64,000 nt of DNA from Glandiceps talaboti (GCF_964340395.1 NC_135557.1:1403646-1467645); one strand, 5' to 3'. Shown: positions 22,881 through 33,118, counted from the first letter of the stretch. The notes: a model not told the origin generated them from the sequence alone. A program made the numbers and translations.

Positions 22881-23222
22881 AAAATGATAGACCGTGTTGC
22901 TGCCGCGCCAATCAAAGTTTGCCCTGTGGTAGTAGACAAAATGATAGACCGTGTTGCTGCCGCGCCAATCAAAGTTTGCCCTGTGGTAGTAGACAAAATG
23001 ATAGACCGTGTTGCTGCCGCGCCAATCAAAGTTTGCCCTGTGGTAGTAGACAAAATGATAGACCGTGTTGCTGCCGCGCCAATCAAAGTTTGCCCTGTGG
23101 TAGTAGACAAAATGATAGACCGTGTTGCTGCCGCGCCAATCAAAGTTTGCCCTGTGGTAGTAGACAAAATGATAGACCGTGTTGCTGCCGCGCCAATCAA
23201 AGTTTGCCCTGTGGTAGTAGAA
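22881..23222. repeat. 57-bp tandem repeat, six identical units
   Basis: Six copies of a 57-bp unit containing gatagaccgtgttgctgccg and gtttgccctgtggtagtag. The unit length is divisible by three, so three overlapping frames are open (one reads MIDRVAAAPIKVCPVVVDK per unit). With identity at every base and openness in several frames, I do not call a protein. It is unusually GC-rich for the region. Confidence 0.92.
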
Positions 23223-23739
23223 AATTAATCAATCAATAGAAAATAACGACTATATCCACGGCTTGTGGTATTAATAACTATGATAGAAAACGAAAATATC
23301 AGGTGGGTGGAAAATTAACTGAACAAAAGAAAGTTGATTGACACTTGTCAAAACATTCTGAATAACCAATCACACTCTAACGATAGGGGTGCCACAAACT
23401 GTTGCAATGGGTCACGCCCTAGTTCAAATAGAAATTAGAAAGTTGGTCCCAATTACCTACTTGTACATCTTCAACAGGACACCCTGTATATTGCCAGATT
23501 TCTACAAATTGAGAAAAGGAACAATGTCTTTATTTTGAATGGCCACATCCTTCTGGAAAATAAATCTATTTTTCACAGAAATAGGGCTAAACACTGCGAT
23601 AGAAATAAGCCAAGATCAGAGATTATGAAATGCAATATTTTCATTTCAAATTGGACAAGTACCCATAAATTTCTAATTCTTTTATTGAACTTTATATCAG
23701 AAAATAACTTGGCCTTTAAATGCGAATGATTCTATTTAT
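23223..23739. other. Spacer; no gene recognised
   Basis: AT-rich sequence with only short frames (one of 64 codons at 23535). I found no motif or repeat match elsewhere in the window. Confidence 0.4.
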
Positions 23740-24260
23740 ACATAGTGTTAACATTTTAAAACAATGTTAATACCATTATGATAGTAAAGGTTTGGTTCAT
23801 GCATGTTTAACTGCATGAGTGACATCTGGGGTGAAGGAGTCCTAAAGGATCTCCTCCCAGCAGATCTGGAGGTGTTTTGGCTTATTGAGGCAAGTTTAGG
23901 TTATTTCACAGTTTCGGAAAAGCTAAAGTTAATGTAAGTTTTAATTGAGTTTCGCACGACACATAAAAATGGACCAGGTAGTGTCCGTAACATTGGTATA
24001 GTGGCATTACCATTGTAGATATAGTAAAGTCACCGGTATGTTAGAGAACTTTAGGTGGTCATACCTACTATGTATAATAGATATTGGAATCTGATGAGAT
24101 GTGGTGATTTGTAGTGTCGATAACATGCAGTGTCTGAAATATAAAGTATTAATCCCTTCATACTGAAGAGTAGTAGAACAAGTTACAAACTGTCTATGAA
24201 TATTACCATTACGGAACTTTCAAGTTTTTCCCCAGAGTGTAATATATGTGAAGCATCGGC
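23740..24260 (-). mobile_element. Harbinger-like MITE, inverted partial copy 3
   Basis: The reverse complement matches the interior of copies 1 and 2: atgagatgtggtgatttgta, gaactttaggtggtcatacc and tcaccggtatgttagag all have counterparts. Neither terminal repeat is recognisable, so the copy is truncated or was interrupted by the adjacent Penelope element. Confidence 0.7.
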
Positions 24261-24399
24261 CATTGATTCTCAAACAGCCAAGTACATTTTTGTATTGACA
24301 TGATATATTCTGTAACCAGTGTGGTCAGTACATAGTAATACATGTATAAGCTAATAGTCTACACAATCCATAGTACATTATGTATACTACTTCACAAGT

Positions 24400-26290
24400 T
24401 CCCGTTCAGTAACATCTCTAAGGGGGAACGCGATGTTATTACATTTCTTAGAGGGTGGAGTTGTTAAGCATAAAGATTTGTATGTAGCTGAGGCAGAGAG
24501 ACAACTTTCGAACACAGATTTTACCAGGAATTGGAAGAAGATATCACTGAATTGAAGATGTGCAAGGAGTTACTAGTATTACGGATATTGTTAACGCTTT
24601 TAGATCATCTGGCGAATTATCAACAGAAGCATGTAAACCTTATAATCCGTCGACCTAGGACAGTCGTGTTTTACTACCTAAGATTCATAAAGTCAATATT
24701 CCTGGAAGACCCGTTGTTTCAGCTTGCAACGTCCTGATGGAACACACAATATGTCATAAAATGGCATCCAAATAACGCGCGATGTTGCATCTCAGCCCAC
24801 CTACATAAAAGGTACGAACCGTGCACTTAATAAAGTACTTGACGACTTTCAATATTCCAACAATGTAAGCCAAGGTATTTTTTTTTCTATGGACGTTAAG
24901 TCCTTGTATACTTCCATACCACATAATGAAGGTGTAGTTGCAATCGAACACTACCTTAATTTAAGACCTGTACTTGACCCTCCTACCCATGTACTTCTGA
25001 GATTGGCTGAACTTGTTCTTACATGTAATTATTTTACCTTTAATGACAGGTATTTTGTGCAGAAACTCGGCGTTGCTATGGGAAGTTGTCTTGGACCTAG
25101 TTATGCTAGTTTATCTATGATCTGAAAATAATTTATTCCTGATAATAATATCAGGAATAAATTATTTTCAGATCATATCATGGGATATTGCCTGATTTAT
25201 ATAAAAACGTTATTGGTGATGGTGTCGGTTCTGCCTCACTTAAACTTGAGGAACTGATACAATTTATTGATTATATATGTAACTTTATTCCTGCTATTCA
25301 GTATAATTATGATATTTCAGAACTAACTATCAATTTCCTTGACATCTCCCTTAGGATTGATGGTGATGATATAGCTACATCTATTTATACTAAACCTACT
25401 GATTCACATTCATATTTGCAATATGGTTAATCACATCCTAATAAGTGTAAAGATTCCATTCTCTATTCACAATTACTTCGTTTACGTCGTATTTGTAGTA
25501 ATGATTTGGATTTCAGAGAAAGGTCTGCTGAATTTTGCACGTACTTCCACCAACGTGGTTATCTAGTGTCGGTTACCAATGCGGCTTTACTTAAAGTATC
25601 ATCTTTGTCTAGGGAAGCTTGTATCAAATCACATGATCAGAAGAGTAACAACGATCGTCCCATATTGGCTCTAACATACCATCCCTTTTCCACTACAGTT
25701 AAGAACATTATATACAAGCATTTTAATATATCTTACGTTGTAATAGGGTAACCAATTCATTATTTCCTGAAGCACCTTTAGCAGCTAGGCCAATCTTAGA
25801 GACACGGTGGTCCATACAGAACAACATGGATTGGAAGTTAATGATGGTTCATTTCCATGCGATCATACTCGATGTGGTACATGTCGTTTTATTATTAATA
25901 CTAATCATGTTTTTGGCCCTAAGAACAGTGTGGCTGTTACTAATAGATTTACTTGTAGCAGTACTAACGAAGCGTATTGCATTACATGTCAGAGATGTGG
26001 TTTTTTTGTATATATGTTAGACTGTACGTCGTCTTGGTGATCGTTTCGTGGAACATCTCCGTCTCATCAAACATAAGGATCGCAACTATCCCGTATCTAT
26101 GCATTTTATTACCAATGATCATAGTGTATCAGATGTGTCTATTTCAGGAATTTGTAAAGTTTCTGGTGATGAGGATCGATTGAGGTTGAAAGAGGAGGAA
26201 ATCATTTTCCATCTCGGAAGGCTGAAACCCCACAAAATTAATAACTTATTTACATCAGTCCCTAATATCTAACTATTATTAAGCTTGTTC
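24400..26290 (+). pseudogene. Penelope-like retroelement, decayed copy 1 (RT plus GIY-YIG)
   Basis: Penelope-like elements encode a reverse transcriptase fused to a GIY-YIG endonuclease. In scattered frames the sequence gives NISKGERDVITFL (near 24410), AEAERQLSNTDF, LPKIHKVNIPGRPVVSACNV (near 24670-24735), MDVKSLYTSIPHNEG (24889), KLGVAMGSCLGPSYASL (near 25060-25110), FLDISLRIDGDDIATSIYTK, SHSYLQY and, near the end, RRLGDRFVEHLRLIKHK with KEEEIIFHLGRLKP. These match the usual order of Penelope motifs. The catalytic YIDD region reads VIGD, and a 60-bp perfect palindrome (25117-25176) disrupts the preceding segment. Frameshifts and stops separate the blocks, so it is inactive. Confidence 0.85.
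25117..25176. repeat. Perfect 28-bp palindrome within Penelope RT
   Basis: The arms 25117-25144 and 25149-25176 are exact reverse complements around the 4-nt loop ataa. The right arm replaces coding sequence between the SYASL and PDLYK segments of the RT. Confidence 0.95.
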
Positions 26291-26525
26291 TATCTTTCTG
26301 GCGTGTTCTACAGGGCTCTGTTTGTGCGCGTGATTTTTAGATCTTTCCAAGTGTATTTTACCGTTTATATACAGTCAGGTGATGGCCTACTATATATCTT
26401 GCCTTGATATACTTTGACAAAGAATATTGATTCAATTATGTATTTCTTTTGTATCCATTTTGTTTATTTTGTATCATATGTATGTTCTTCGAAAGTGTTT
26501 TTTGTATAATCTGGTGAAATCAATT

Positions 26526-26580
26526 TCATTCATTCATTCATTCATTCATTCATTCATTCATTCATTCATTCATTCATTCG
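26526..26580. repeat. (ATTC)n microsatellite at the Penelope 3' end
   Basis: About 13 copies of attc run directly into gaaacgtcgga, the conserved 3' motif that also occurs in the second Penelope copy near 45300-45315 on the minus strand. Confidence 0.95.
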
Positions 26581-26740
26581 AAACGTCGGATAAAATTTAT
26601 TTATCAGGCCTGTGCTACTCATTACTTTTGCACTCCTATGTATACTAATATATATTCGTGTTTGAATATTGCTCTAGATGAAGTACTATTAATGATTTAT
26701 AATAGTAATTATGCCCTCTTTGGTACATATATGTATATAA

Positions 26741-27470
26741 ACCATAACAAAGCACACATGTCCTAAAAAGCTAGTTGGCATAGGTTTTAGTTTTAATGAG
26801 TGATTTGCATTTTCAGTAACCACGCCATATCTAAAGAATGCACTGTTAAAATTCCGCACCATTTGGTAAATACATCAACCCTAACAAGGCACATGTTTCC
26901 TATGAAGTCTGCTGGCATGGCACAGTATTTAGTTTTAATGAGTAATTTGCATAATTAACGATTTTCAGTAATTAAAGTATATCATAAGAATACACTTAAA
27001 ATTCCGCACCATTTGATACATACATTTAACCCTAACAAAGCACACGTGTCCTATGAAGTGTGTTGGCATGGTATTTAGTTTTTTTGAAGACTGATTTGCA
27101 TAACTAGTGATATTAGGTAAGTGAACCATATCTGTAGAATGTAAGCTTGACATAACTTATAGTGCATACATCAACCACAACAAATCACAGGTGTCTGATG
27201 TACTTTTGTTATGTACTCTTTAATTGTGATGTGTAATTTGCATAAATAATCATTTTTGATAATTACGCAATATCTTTAGAATGCAAATTTTGAATTTCAC
27301 GTAACTGCATTGATGGTAAAGAAATGCATGCTATGGTGTATCCTTTATAACTTGTTGCTGTAGCTTATAATCGTAATGGTTAATTTCCATAATTAATGAT
27401 TTTCAATAATTTGGCAATATTTAAACTGTGCAATCTTCAAATTTCATATAGTTTTTTCTTCCGTAAGGAA
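26741..27470. repeat. Degenerate ~145-bp tandem dispersed repeat
   Basis: About five diverged units of 137-150 bp, each with a (a)accctaacaaagcacac-like start, atttgcataattaa and aaaattccgcaccatttg. The wider family continues on both sides of the DIRS insertion (27620-27797 and 30318-30480) and recurs inverted at 63640-64000. Confidence 0.75.
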
Positions 27471-27488
27471 GATATTATTAGTGGGTGA

Positions 27489-27490
<2 letters not shown>

Positions 27491-27521
<31 letters not shown>

Positions 27522-27620
27522 TGTCTGTCTGTCTGTCTCTGTGTGTGTGTCTGTGTGCGCGTGCGTGTGTGTGTGTATGTGAGTGTGTGTCTGTCTGTCG
27601 GTCTGTGTCTGTCTCTGTCA
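27491..27620. repeat. (TG)n/(TCTG)n microsatellite
   Basis: Simple TG tract with TCTG and TGCG interruptions. The frame of MCVCVCV type is an artefact. Confidence 0.97.
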
Positions 27621-28024
27621 TCGTTTTCTCCAAAAAGGCTTGCTCAATTCAAACGAAATTTTGAAGACATATTTGGGAGGGTAATGGCAAAAACTGATTA
27701 GGTTTTGGCAAACATTCCATGAATACTAATGAGAAATTTGTGGTTTTCGGTAATTAGGCTATATATCAAGAAAGCATGCTTCGAATTCATTATAATTCCC
27801 CAATTAAACGAGACTTACCTGTAAGTTGAGATTTGATTGGAATTCTACCGAGTGATGTAAGTCAGCAAGGGATTACATGAGATTGCACAAATCTCCCAGA
27901 AGTCAGTCTTGAACGTTCATCGAGTGAATACATTTACACATCCCGATGATAAGTGTGTAGTCAGCAATATATATTACATTCCTCCCAAAATTTATGGGTG
28001 GGATAAACAATTGACAGGGTTGGG

Positions 28025-28148
28025 CATGTAATCCCTTGCTGACTTACATCACTCGGTAGAATTCCAATCAAATCTCAACTTACAGGTAAGTCTCGTTTAA
28101 TTGGGGAATTCTACCTCATAATGACGTCATCAGGGACCACATGAGATT
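28025..28148. repeat. DIRS internal complementary region
   Basis: This 124-bp stretch is the exact reverse complement of the two element ends fused at a shared AATT. It acts as the splint for circle formation in the DIRS model. By eye there is no mismatch in either half. Confidence 0.93.
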
Positions 28149-28306
28149 TGAAAGCAATGTGTTCACGAGATGTAAGACAAAATAAGCACTCGGACACACA
28201 ATTTATAACAACCCATGTCTATATTGTTACAACAAATTACTGTATACAAGCAACAATTCATACAAGCAATTCATTGCTATTCTGGACTCAATGTCCATAC
28301 ATTCTT

Positions 28307-29431
28307 TCAGTTTTGTTTAACACTGAATGTTGATAACAGTCCTTTGGCAAAACTATCCTGTGTCTGGACTGGTTTATTATAGTACTTAGCAAATGTTGAT
28401 GGTCTGCACCAGCCAGCTCTGTTCATGATAATTTCAAGAGGCACACCTCTTATCTTTGCTGCAGAAGTTGATGCTGATCTTGTACTATGTGCAGAGAACT
28501 TGGTAATGTCAATACCTGCTCTAGACAATACTGTCTTTACCCATCTTGCTAAAGTATCCTTAGATACTGCATTGTAAGGCTTTACATAGCTGAGTAATAA
28601 CTGAGTTTTCTCATGTCTCAAAGGTTTTGTGCGGAGTAAGTACTCTCGCAATACAAACACAACACATAAACGCCTATCTGGCGGAAAAGCTGATAACTCT
28701 AACTCTGACTTGTGTACACCAAGTCTTGTTGTTTTCAACACTTTATCAATAACAAACTTGTAACTTGATTTACCAACGATCATATTATTTAAATTCAGAC
28801 AATGGATGGTCTGTAACCTTTGACCTGATAAGATTGCTATCAATGTCACTAACTTTAAAGTAAGGTCCTTTAATGTGAGATTTCTCACTGGAGATAACTT
28901 CCTGAGATATGTTAACACTTGGTCTACATCCCAGGTTTCAACATACTTTGGCAAGGTTGGCCTACTTTGAAAGACCCCTTTCATAAATCTAACCACCAAT
29001 TTATGTGAGCCAAAAGGCATATCTAGAGGCACTTGTATTACACTTGACAGTGCCGATCTGGCAGTGTTAATTGCACTGTATTGCAAGCCAGAATGGTAAA
29101 GTTCAGTTAAGAACTCTAGAGCTTTGTCTATAGTTGTATGAATGGGATCAATTTCCCTTTTGCTACAGAATGCATTCCATCTCTGCAAGTAGGGTTCATA
29201 TTGTCTTTTAGTTGACTGTCTCCATGACGACATGATGATGGATGCAGTTGCTGGAAGAATGTTTTGACTTTCAAGTTTTGTCCTGATAAGCGACATGCCA
29301 GCAATATCATTTTTGGAAATAGTGGATGTGGTTTGTGATCCTTCACTGCTGGATTTATCAGTAACGTTCGCGTTCTTGGAAGCACTAATGGTGATGCAGT
29401 CAGGAGACGCATTGCCTTTGCAAACCAACAC
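28307..29431 (-). CDS. DIRS tyrosine recombinase
   Basis: This is a 374-codon frame; the true N-terminus may begin near the MSLIRTKLES segment (residue 46). Tyrosine recombinases cut and rejoin DNA through a phosphotyrosine, here to insert the circular DIRS intermediate. The catalytic set is visible: R205 in LSGQR, H315 and R318 in AHSTRSAS, W341, and tyrosine 350 or 351 in AKYYNKP. An N-terminal SAM-like DNA-binding region (SWRQSTKRQYEPYLQRW, FLTELYHSGLQYSAINTARS) precedes the core. It overlaps the upstream RNase H frame by about 300 bp in another frame, as in other DIRS elements. No stop or frameshift is seen in the core. Confidence 0.9.
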   Translation of the reverse strand: MLVCKGNASPDCITISASKNANVTDKSSSEGSQTTSTISKNDIAGMSLIRTKLESQNILPATASIIMSSWRQSTKRQYEPYLQRWNAFCSKREIDPIHTTIDKALEFLTELYHSGLQYSAINTARSALSSVIQVPLDMPFGSHKLVVRFMKGVFQSRPTLPKYVETWDVDQVLTYLRKLSPVRNLTLKDLTLKLVTLIAILSGQRLQTIHCLNLNNMIVGKSSYKFVIDKVLKTTRLGVHKSELELSAFPPDRRLCVVFVLREYLLRTKPLRHEKTQLLLSYVKPYNAVSKDTLARWVKTVLSRAGIDITKFSAHSTRSASTSAAKIRGVPLEIIMNRAGWCRPSTFAKYYNKPVQTQDSFAKGLLSTFSVKQN

Positions 29432-30113
29432 TGTGTTGGCCAGAATGGGATTATGAGGATCCCATCCGCCATTTCCAACTCCATCTTCTGTAGTACTTTT
29501 CCAATTACACTAAATGGAGGAAAAGCATAAAAGAGATCATTAGACCATGCTATTGAAAAGGCATCTACTGCTTGGGCCTCTGGGTCCGGTCCCCATGATA
29601 TATAAGGCTTAAGTTGATAATTCAACCTTGATGCAAACAGATCTATGGTAGGATTACCTAGTGATTTGGTTATTGATGTAAAAACATCCTTATTTAACAT
29701 CCATTCTGTTTCATCTTTAAATTTACGAGAGCATGCATCTGCTTTAACATTCTTTGCTCCAGGCAAGTGTGCAGCTGACAACCAAATGTCTCTTTCATTG
29801 CACCAGAACCATATTTCTCTGGCTAATGCATTACATTTATATGAGTGGGTACCTCCCATGTGGTTTATATAGGCTACTGCCGTTGTATTATCTATTTCTA
29901 TTCTTACATGAATATCCTTATAATGTGTGCAAAACGCTTTTATTGCAAAAAATGCTGCCTTTAGCTCAAGGAAATTGATGTGTTCCATCGATTCCTTTGT
30001 GGACCACTGACCCCCTGAGCTAGCATTATTATTGACCACCCCCCATCCTTTTTTGGAGGCATCAGATTGTAACCAAATTTTTGGCTGATCTTTGAATTCT
30101 TGAGAGAGTTAAC
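29128..30113 (-). CDS. DIRS RNase H and methyltransferase-derived domain (5'-truncated pol)
   Basis: The frame opens near 30113 without a start codon and includes WLQSDASKKGWG, the first RNase H block. From the internal methionine at 30039 follow E25 in FLELKA, D50 in EIDNTTAV and D101 in NVKADACSR, giving a complete RNase H acidic set. The following region (PTIDLFASRLN, DAFSIAWSNDLFYAFPPF) corresponds to the segment after RNase H in DIRS pol, described as Dam-methyltransferase-like. The reverse transcriptase that should precede RNase H is absent, so no functional pol is made. Confidence 0.85.
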
Positions 30114-30317
30114 AGTCAAACTTGTTTGACAAACTGTATTTTCCTAAAATTTTATGAGTTTACTCATAAATTTGGAATTTTTCGGGCTCTTTTCCGAAAT
30201 TTTTCGGGAGCTCGAGCGTGTGTACGACTTCTCTAGCGGGTAGAAATTGCGCACTGACTTCTGGGAGATTTGTGCAATCTCATGTGGTCCCTGATGACGT
30301 CATTATGAGGTAGAATT

Positions 30318-30960
30318 TGATACATACATTTGCAATACCTAATCACATCTGTCCTGAAAATATTATTGACATGTAGCTGTCGGTTTTAATAATTTATTGG
30401 CATATTTTGGTAATTAGACGCGGTGGCCACAAAAAAGAAAAGCATTGTTTCTGGTCAGGAAATGTTGTCTAAATTCGATGCGAAATTAATGTGTTTTTTT
30501 TTAATTGTTCATGATTAGTTCTGCAGTTGTCTTTACTGAAGTAGCAATTAATGTAGGTAGAGTTATTTGGTGTTTTCCAGTGGATCTGCAGACCGCATTG
30601 GCTGGAAAAACACAGGGAAAAAAGATCGAAGTGGGGCATTTCAGTGATGTGCTGTGACCAGTAACAATTCCTTCTCTTTTGTTTGCCTTTATTAAAACTC
30701 CTAATACGGTGAGAGCTATGCTACAACATTCTATAAAAGCTTCAAATTACATGTTGTAGTTGGCCATAAGATTGCATCTGCAGGCAATCATACAATCTAC
30801 TTCCAGGCGAAATCACCAGTTTTCTACCGAAAATTCTTGCTGGAGAATTCGCCAAGATAAATCCATACGATCTTTTCTTCAATTAAAATTCTCTCTTTGT
30901 TTTAATATAAACCTTTCGATACTAAGGGCTGCCAGAACGCGTGCATTTATTCGTAAAAAA
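30318..30960. other. Continuation of the dispersed repeat interrupted by DIRS
   Basis: Positions 30318-30480 continue the 26.7-27.8 kb repeat family. A block near 30580-30660 (ggatctgcag..gcattggctgga) recurs near 52315-52390. No gene recognised. Confidence 0.6.
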
Positions 30961-31261
30961 TGATATATTATCACAACAATGCAAATGAGAAAATTAAATG
31001 TTGTTACTGTATTGCAATGTTGGGTAGTGTACTAAGTGGTTTAATTGGGTCAATTTTTCCCCAATTTTCCGACATTGATTGGCTTTGTTCTAGACCATTC
31101 AAAGTATTCGGGTTGCTTGTATTGAAAGGTACGTATATTGAAATATATATCGATAAGTTTCTGTCCAGATCTGAATTTTACATTTTGAGAAACCAAACGA
31201 ACTTGAGAGCCATGGAAATTCACCTCATTGTGGCGTGCATCGCGAAATTCTTGAACTGATA

Positions 31262-31288
31262 TAAAGGCCATGGGGGGGGGGGGGGGTA
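31262..31288. repeat. Poly-G tract
   Basis: A run of about 16 guanines inside ggccatggggg..taccac. It is a likely assembly-sensitive homopolymer. Confidence 0.85.
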
Positions 31289-31369
31289 CCACTGCACTGG
31301 CCACCCGAATAATTTTTTTTTGGAATACTCTTCCTGTGCGTTAACATTCCATACCAAGTACAAAACTGT

Positions 31370-31750
31370 ACATTATTATAAGTGGTCTATTTATTCCGTA
31401 TTCAGAGGCCATCGGCCCAAAGATACAATATACCAATATTACAGTAAAGCAGTATTGAAAAGGCAATGAAACTGTTACATAACACTGTTAACTTCTTTAT
31501 GTAGTTTCATGGCATGAAATAAGAATACTGCGAGACGTTGTAGTGTATCTACATTGTTAGAAGAAAGTAAATCGACAAAGTTCTGTACAGACGGAGGATC
31601 AAAGTAAAATCTAGAAATATATTTTTCCCTATAATGATTGAAAAATGAACATGCTAATAAAAAATGATATTCATCTTCGACTTCATTTGAATCGCACAAT
31701 AAACATATTCTCTGGTTTCTTTCACGTGATTGGCATTGGACTGTCATGTT
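31370..31750 (-). pseudogene. LINE 3' fragment (C-terminus of RT ORF2 plus 3' UTR)
   Basis: A 90-codon minus-strand frame (31475-31747) contains ICLLCDSNEVEDEYHFLLAC, the CCHC-type motif at the C-terminus of many non-LTR reverse transcriptases. Downstream on the same strand, an untranslated tail has the gggccgatggcctctgaat hairpin followed by aataaa, typical of LINE 3' ends. The element is 5'-truncated at about 31750 and cannot be active. The superfamily (CR1, Jockey or I-like) is not resolved. Confidence 0.8.
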
Positions 31751-31876
31751 GAACGTCGACTGAGCTCTCCGAAAAGTTTTGATATTCTTATGTCAAAGTT
31801 GACCAGACTTGTGCAGGTTTACACGATACCGATATAGAGGAAATGGGGGTGGGCCTCGAAGTTTGGAGATGCCAAA

Positions 31877-32803
31877 TTGGCTGTTTTGTGGCCCCAAAAC
31901 ATTGACGTTAAATCGTACAACCCATACTCAACGTGGACATATGGTAATGAGCTACTGTACAGGCTGGTGGCATGCCTCGTCGTCTGTGGTATCACCATAG
32001 CTGGAGGTAATCTAGTGGTTTTTTCTGTCGACTTTTCCTTCAATTGGTTGGAAACTACAAATAGGATATGCCTAGTACAAGATGCGAATACATGTATCCA
32101 GAATTTATCAACAATTTGTGAAAATTCGTTTCTGGCCAAAATGATTTCAGCCGACATAGCACACGACCAGGTGTCTGCATGTTATGGTATGTCAGCAATT
32201 GCTGGTTCTAAAGATGTCATTCATTCGGTTGGCAATCACTTTGTTTATCGATTACTACAACTATGTGGAGATATAGAGCTAAATCCTGGCCCAGAGAAGG
32301 ATATCGTCAAAGCCTTGGAGTCATTAAAGGCTGATCTTACAGGTGAAATCAAAAAGTCAAGTACCCAAATTAGAGAAGAACTTCTAGAACTGAAAACCAC
32401 ACAAAAACAACTGTCAGAGAACTATGCAAAGTTGAGTCAGGATCTTGTGTCAATCAAGGACTCTGTGAACAAGTTAAATGACGAAGTAAATGAGCTGAAA
32501 GAATCTCAGCACATCGCCGAATTAGACACTTGCGCCGTAAATGACAAACTTGACGAAGTTATCGACCGCCTAGAACAACTAGAGGACGACACCGACAAGT
32601 TAGAAGCTTTTTCAAGAAGGGACAATATAATATTTTATGGAATTGACGAGAATCAGAGCGAGTCCTTTGAGGCTTGTAAAGACAAAGTCATAAAGATTTT
32701 GAATCAAAATGTACGAAATAAGCAATGGCAAAGTAGAGATATTGTGCGTGCCCATCGTATTGCAGCACATTGGTCTGGAAAGCCGCGTCCCATGAGGCTG
32801 TAA
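31877..32803 (+). CDS. LINE ORF1 with 2A peptide, C-terminally truncated
   Basis: A 308-codon frame from a non-LTR retrotransposon. Residues 130-139 (32264-32293) read CGDIELNPGP, a canonical 2A ribosome-skipping motif (D-I-E-x-N-P-G-P) at which translation would release the leader and restart at the last proline. The leader (residues 1-138) includes a hydrophobic stretch near residues 27-52 that could be membrane-associated or signal-like. After 2A comes a heptad-rich coiled coil (about residues 140-245) and then SRRDNIIFYGI, the start of the ORF1 RNA-binding domain. The frame stops after SGKPRPMRL, where relatives continue, so the element is cut off here and no ORF2 follows. The true start codon is uncertain. 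Confidence 0.8.
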   Translation: MAVLWPQNIDVKSYNPYSTWTYGNELLYRLVACLVVCGITIAGGNLVVFSVDFSFNWLETTNRICLVQDANTCIQNLSTICENSFLAKMISADIAHDQVSACYGMSAIAGSKDVIHSVGNHFVYRLLQLCGDIELNPGPEKDIVKALESLKADLTGEIKKSSTQIREELLELKTTQKQLSENYAKLSQDLVSIKDSVNKLNDEVNELKESQHIAELDTCAVNDKLDEVIDRLEQLEDDTDKLEAFSRRDNIIFYGIDENQSESFEACKDKVIKILNQNVRNKQWQSRDIVRAHRIAAHWSGKPRPMRL

Positions 32804-33060
32804 GATGCCACTATTATTAATCTAAAGAAAGTGAGAGTGATTTGTCATCTGATGACAGTGAGAATGATGATACATTGTTCCAGTTCAGTAGATAGTAGTG
32901 TACATGAAAGACACTGGTATTTTCAGACAAAAAACAATCTGTACCACTCAATTCGCCCATTTCAATTTATCATTACATTAACAGTTTATTAAAAGAAAAT
33001 TAAAATTTGACTGTTTTTGTTTTTCATTTAACTAACTTGTGAGCAACTGTTGTTTGTAGC
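32804..33060. other. Unassigned AT-rich sequence after LINE ORF1
   Basis: No ORF2 remnant, gene or recognisable repeat. Confidence 0.4.
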
Positions 33061-33064
33061 TGCT

Positions 33065-33067
33065 GTT

Positions 33068-33117
<50 letters not shown>

Positions 33118-33118
33118 G
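33065..33118. repeat. (TTG)n microsatellite
   Basis: About 17 copies of ttg. Confidence 0.97.

Larger units (their letters stand above)
27794..30317 (-). mobile_element. DIRS-type tyrosine recombinase retroelement, internally deleted
   Basis: The termini are AATTCCCCAATT (27794) and GAGGTAGAATT (30317). An internal complementary region at 28025-28148 is an exact inverse copy of both ends: 28025-28110 pairs with 27794-27879 (86 bp), and 28107-28148 pairs with 30276-30317 (42 bp), sharing AATT. A 33-bp inverted terminal repeat lies at 27875-27907 and 30253-30285. This arrangement defines DIRS elements, which replicate through a circular intermediate joined at the internal region. Coding is on the minus strand: RNase H and its downstream domain, then tyrosine recombinase. 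The gag gene and most of the reverse transcriptase are missing, so it is a deletion derivative. Perfect repeats suggest a young insertion. Confidence 0.93.

Noticed and set aside
24754-24951. Minus-strand 65-codon frame
   Set aside because: Overlaps the plus-strand Penelope RT blocks and has no motif of its own.
32264-32293. 2A motif as evidence for an integrated picorna-like virus
   Set aside because: The surrounding protein is a LINE ORF1 with coiled coil and RRDNIIFYGI, and no viral protein domains are present.
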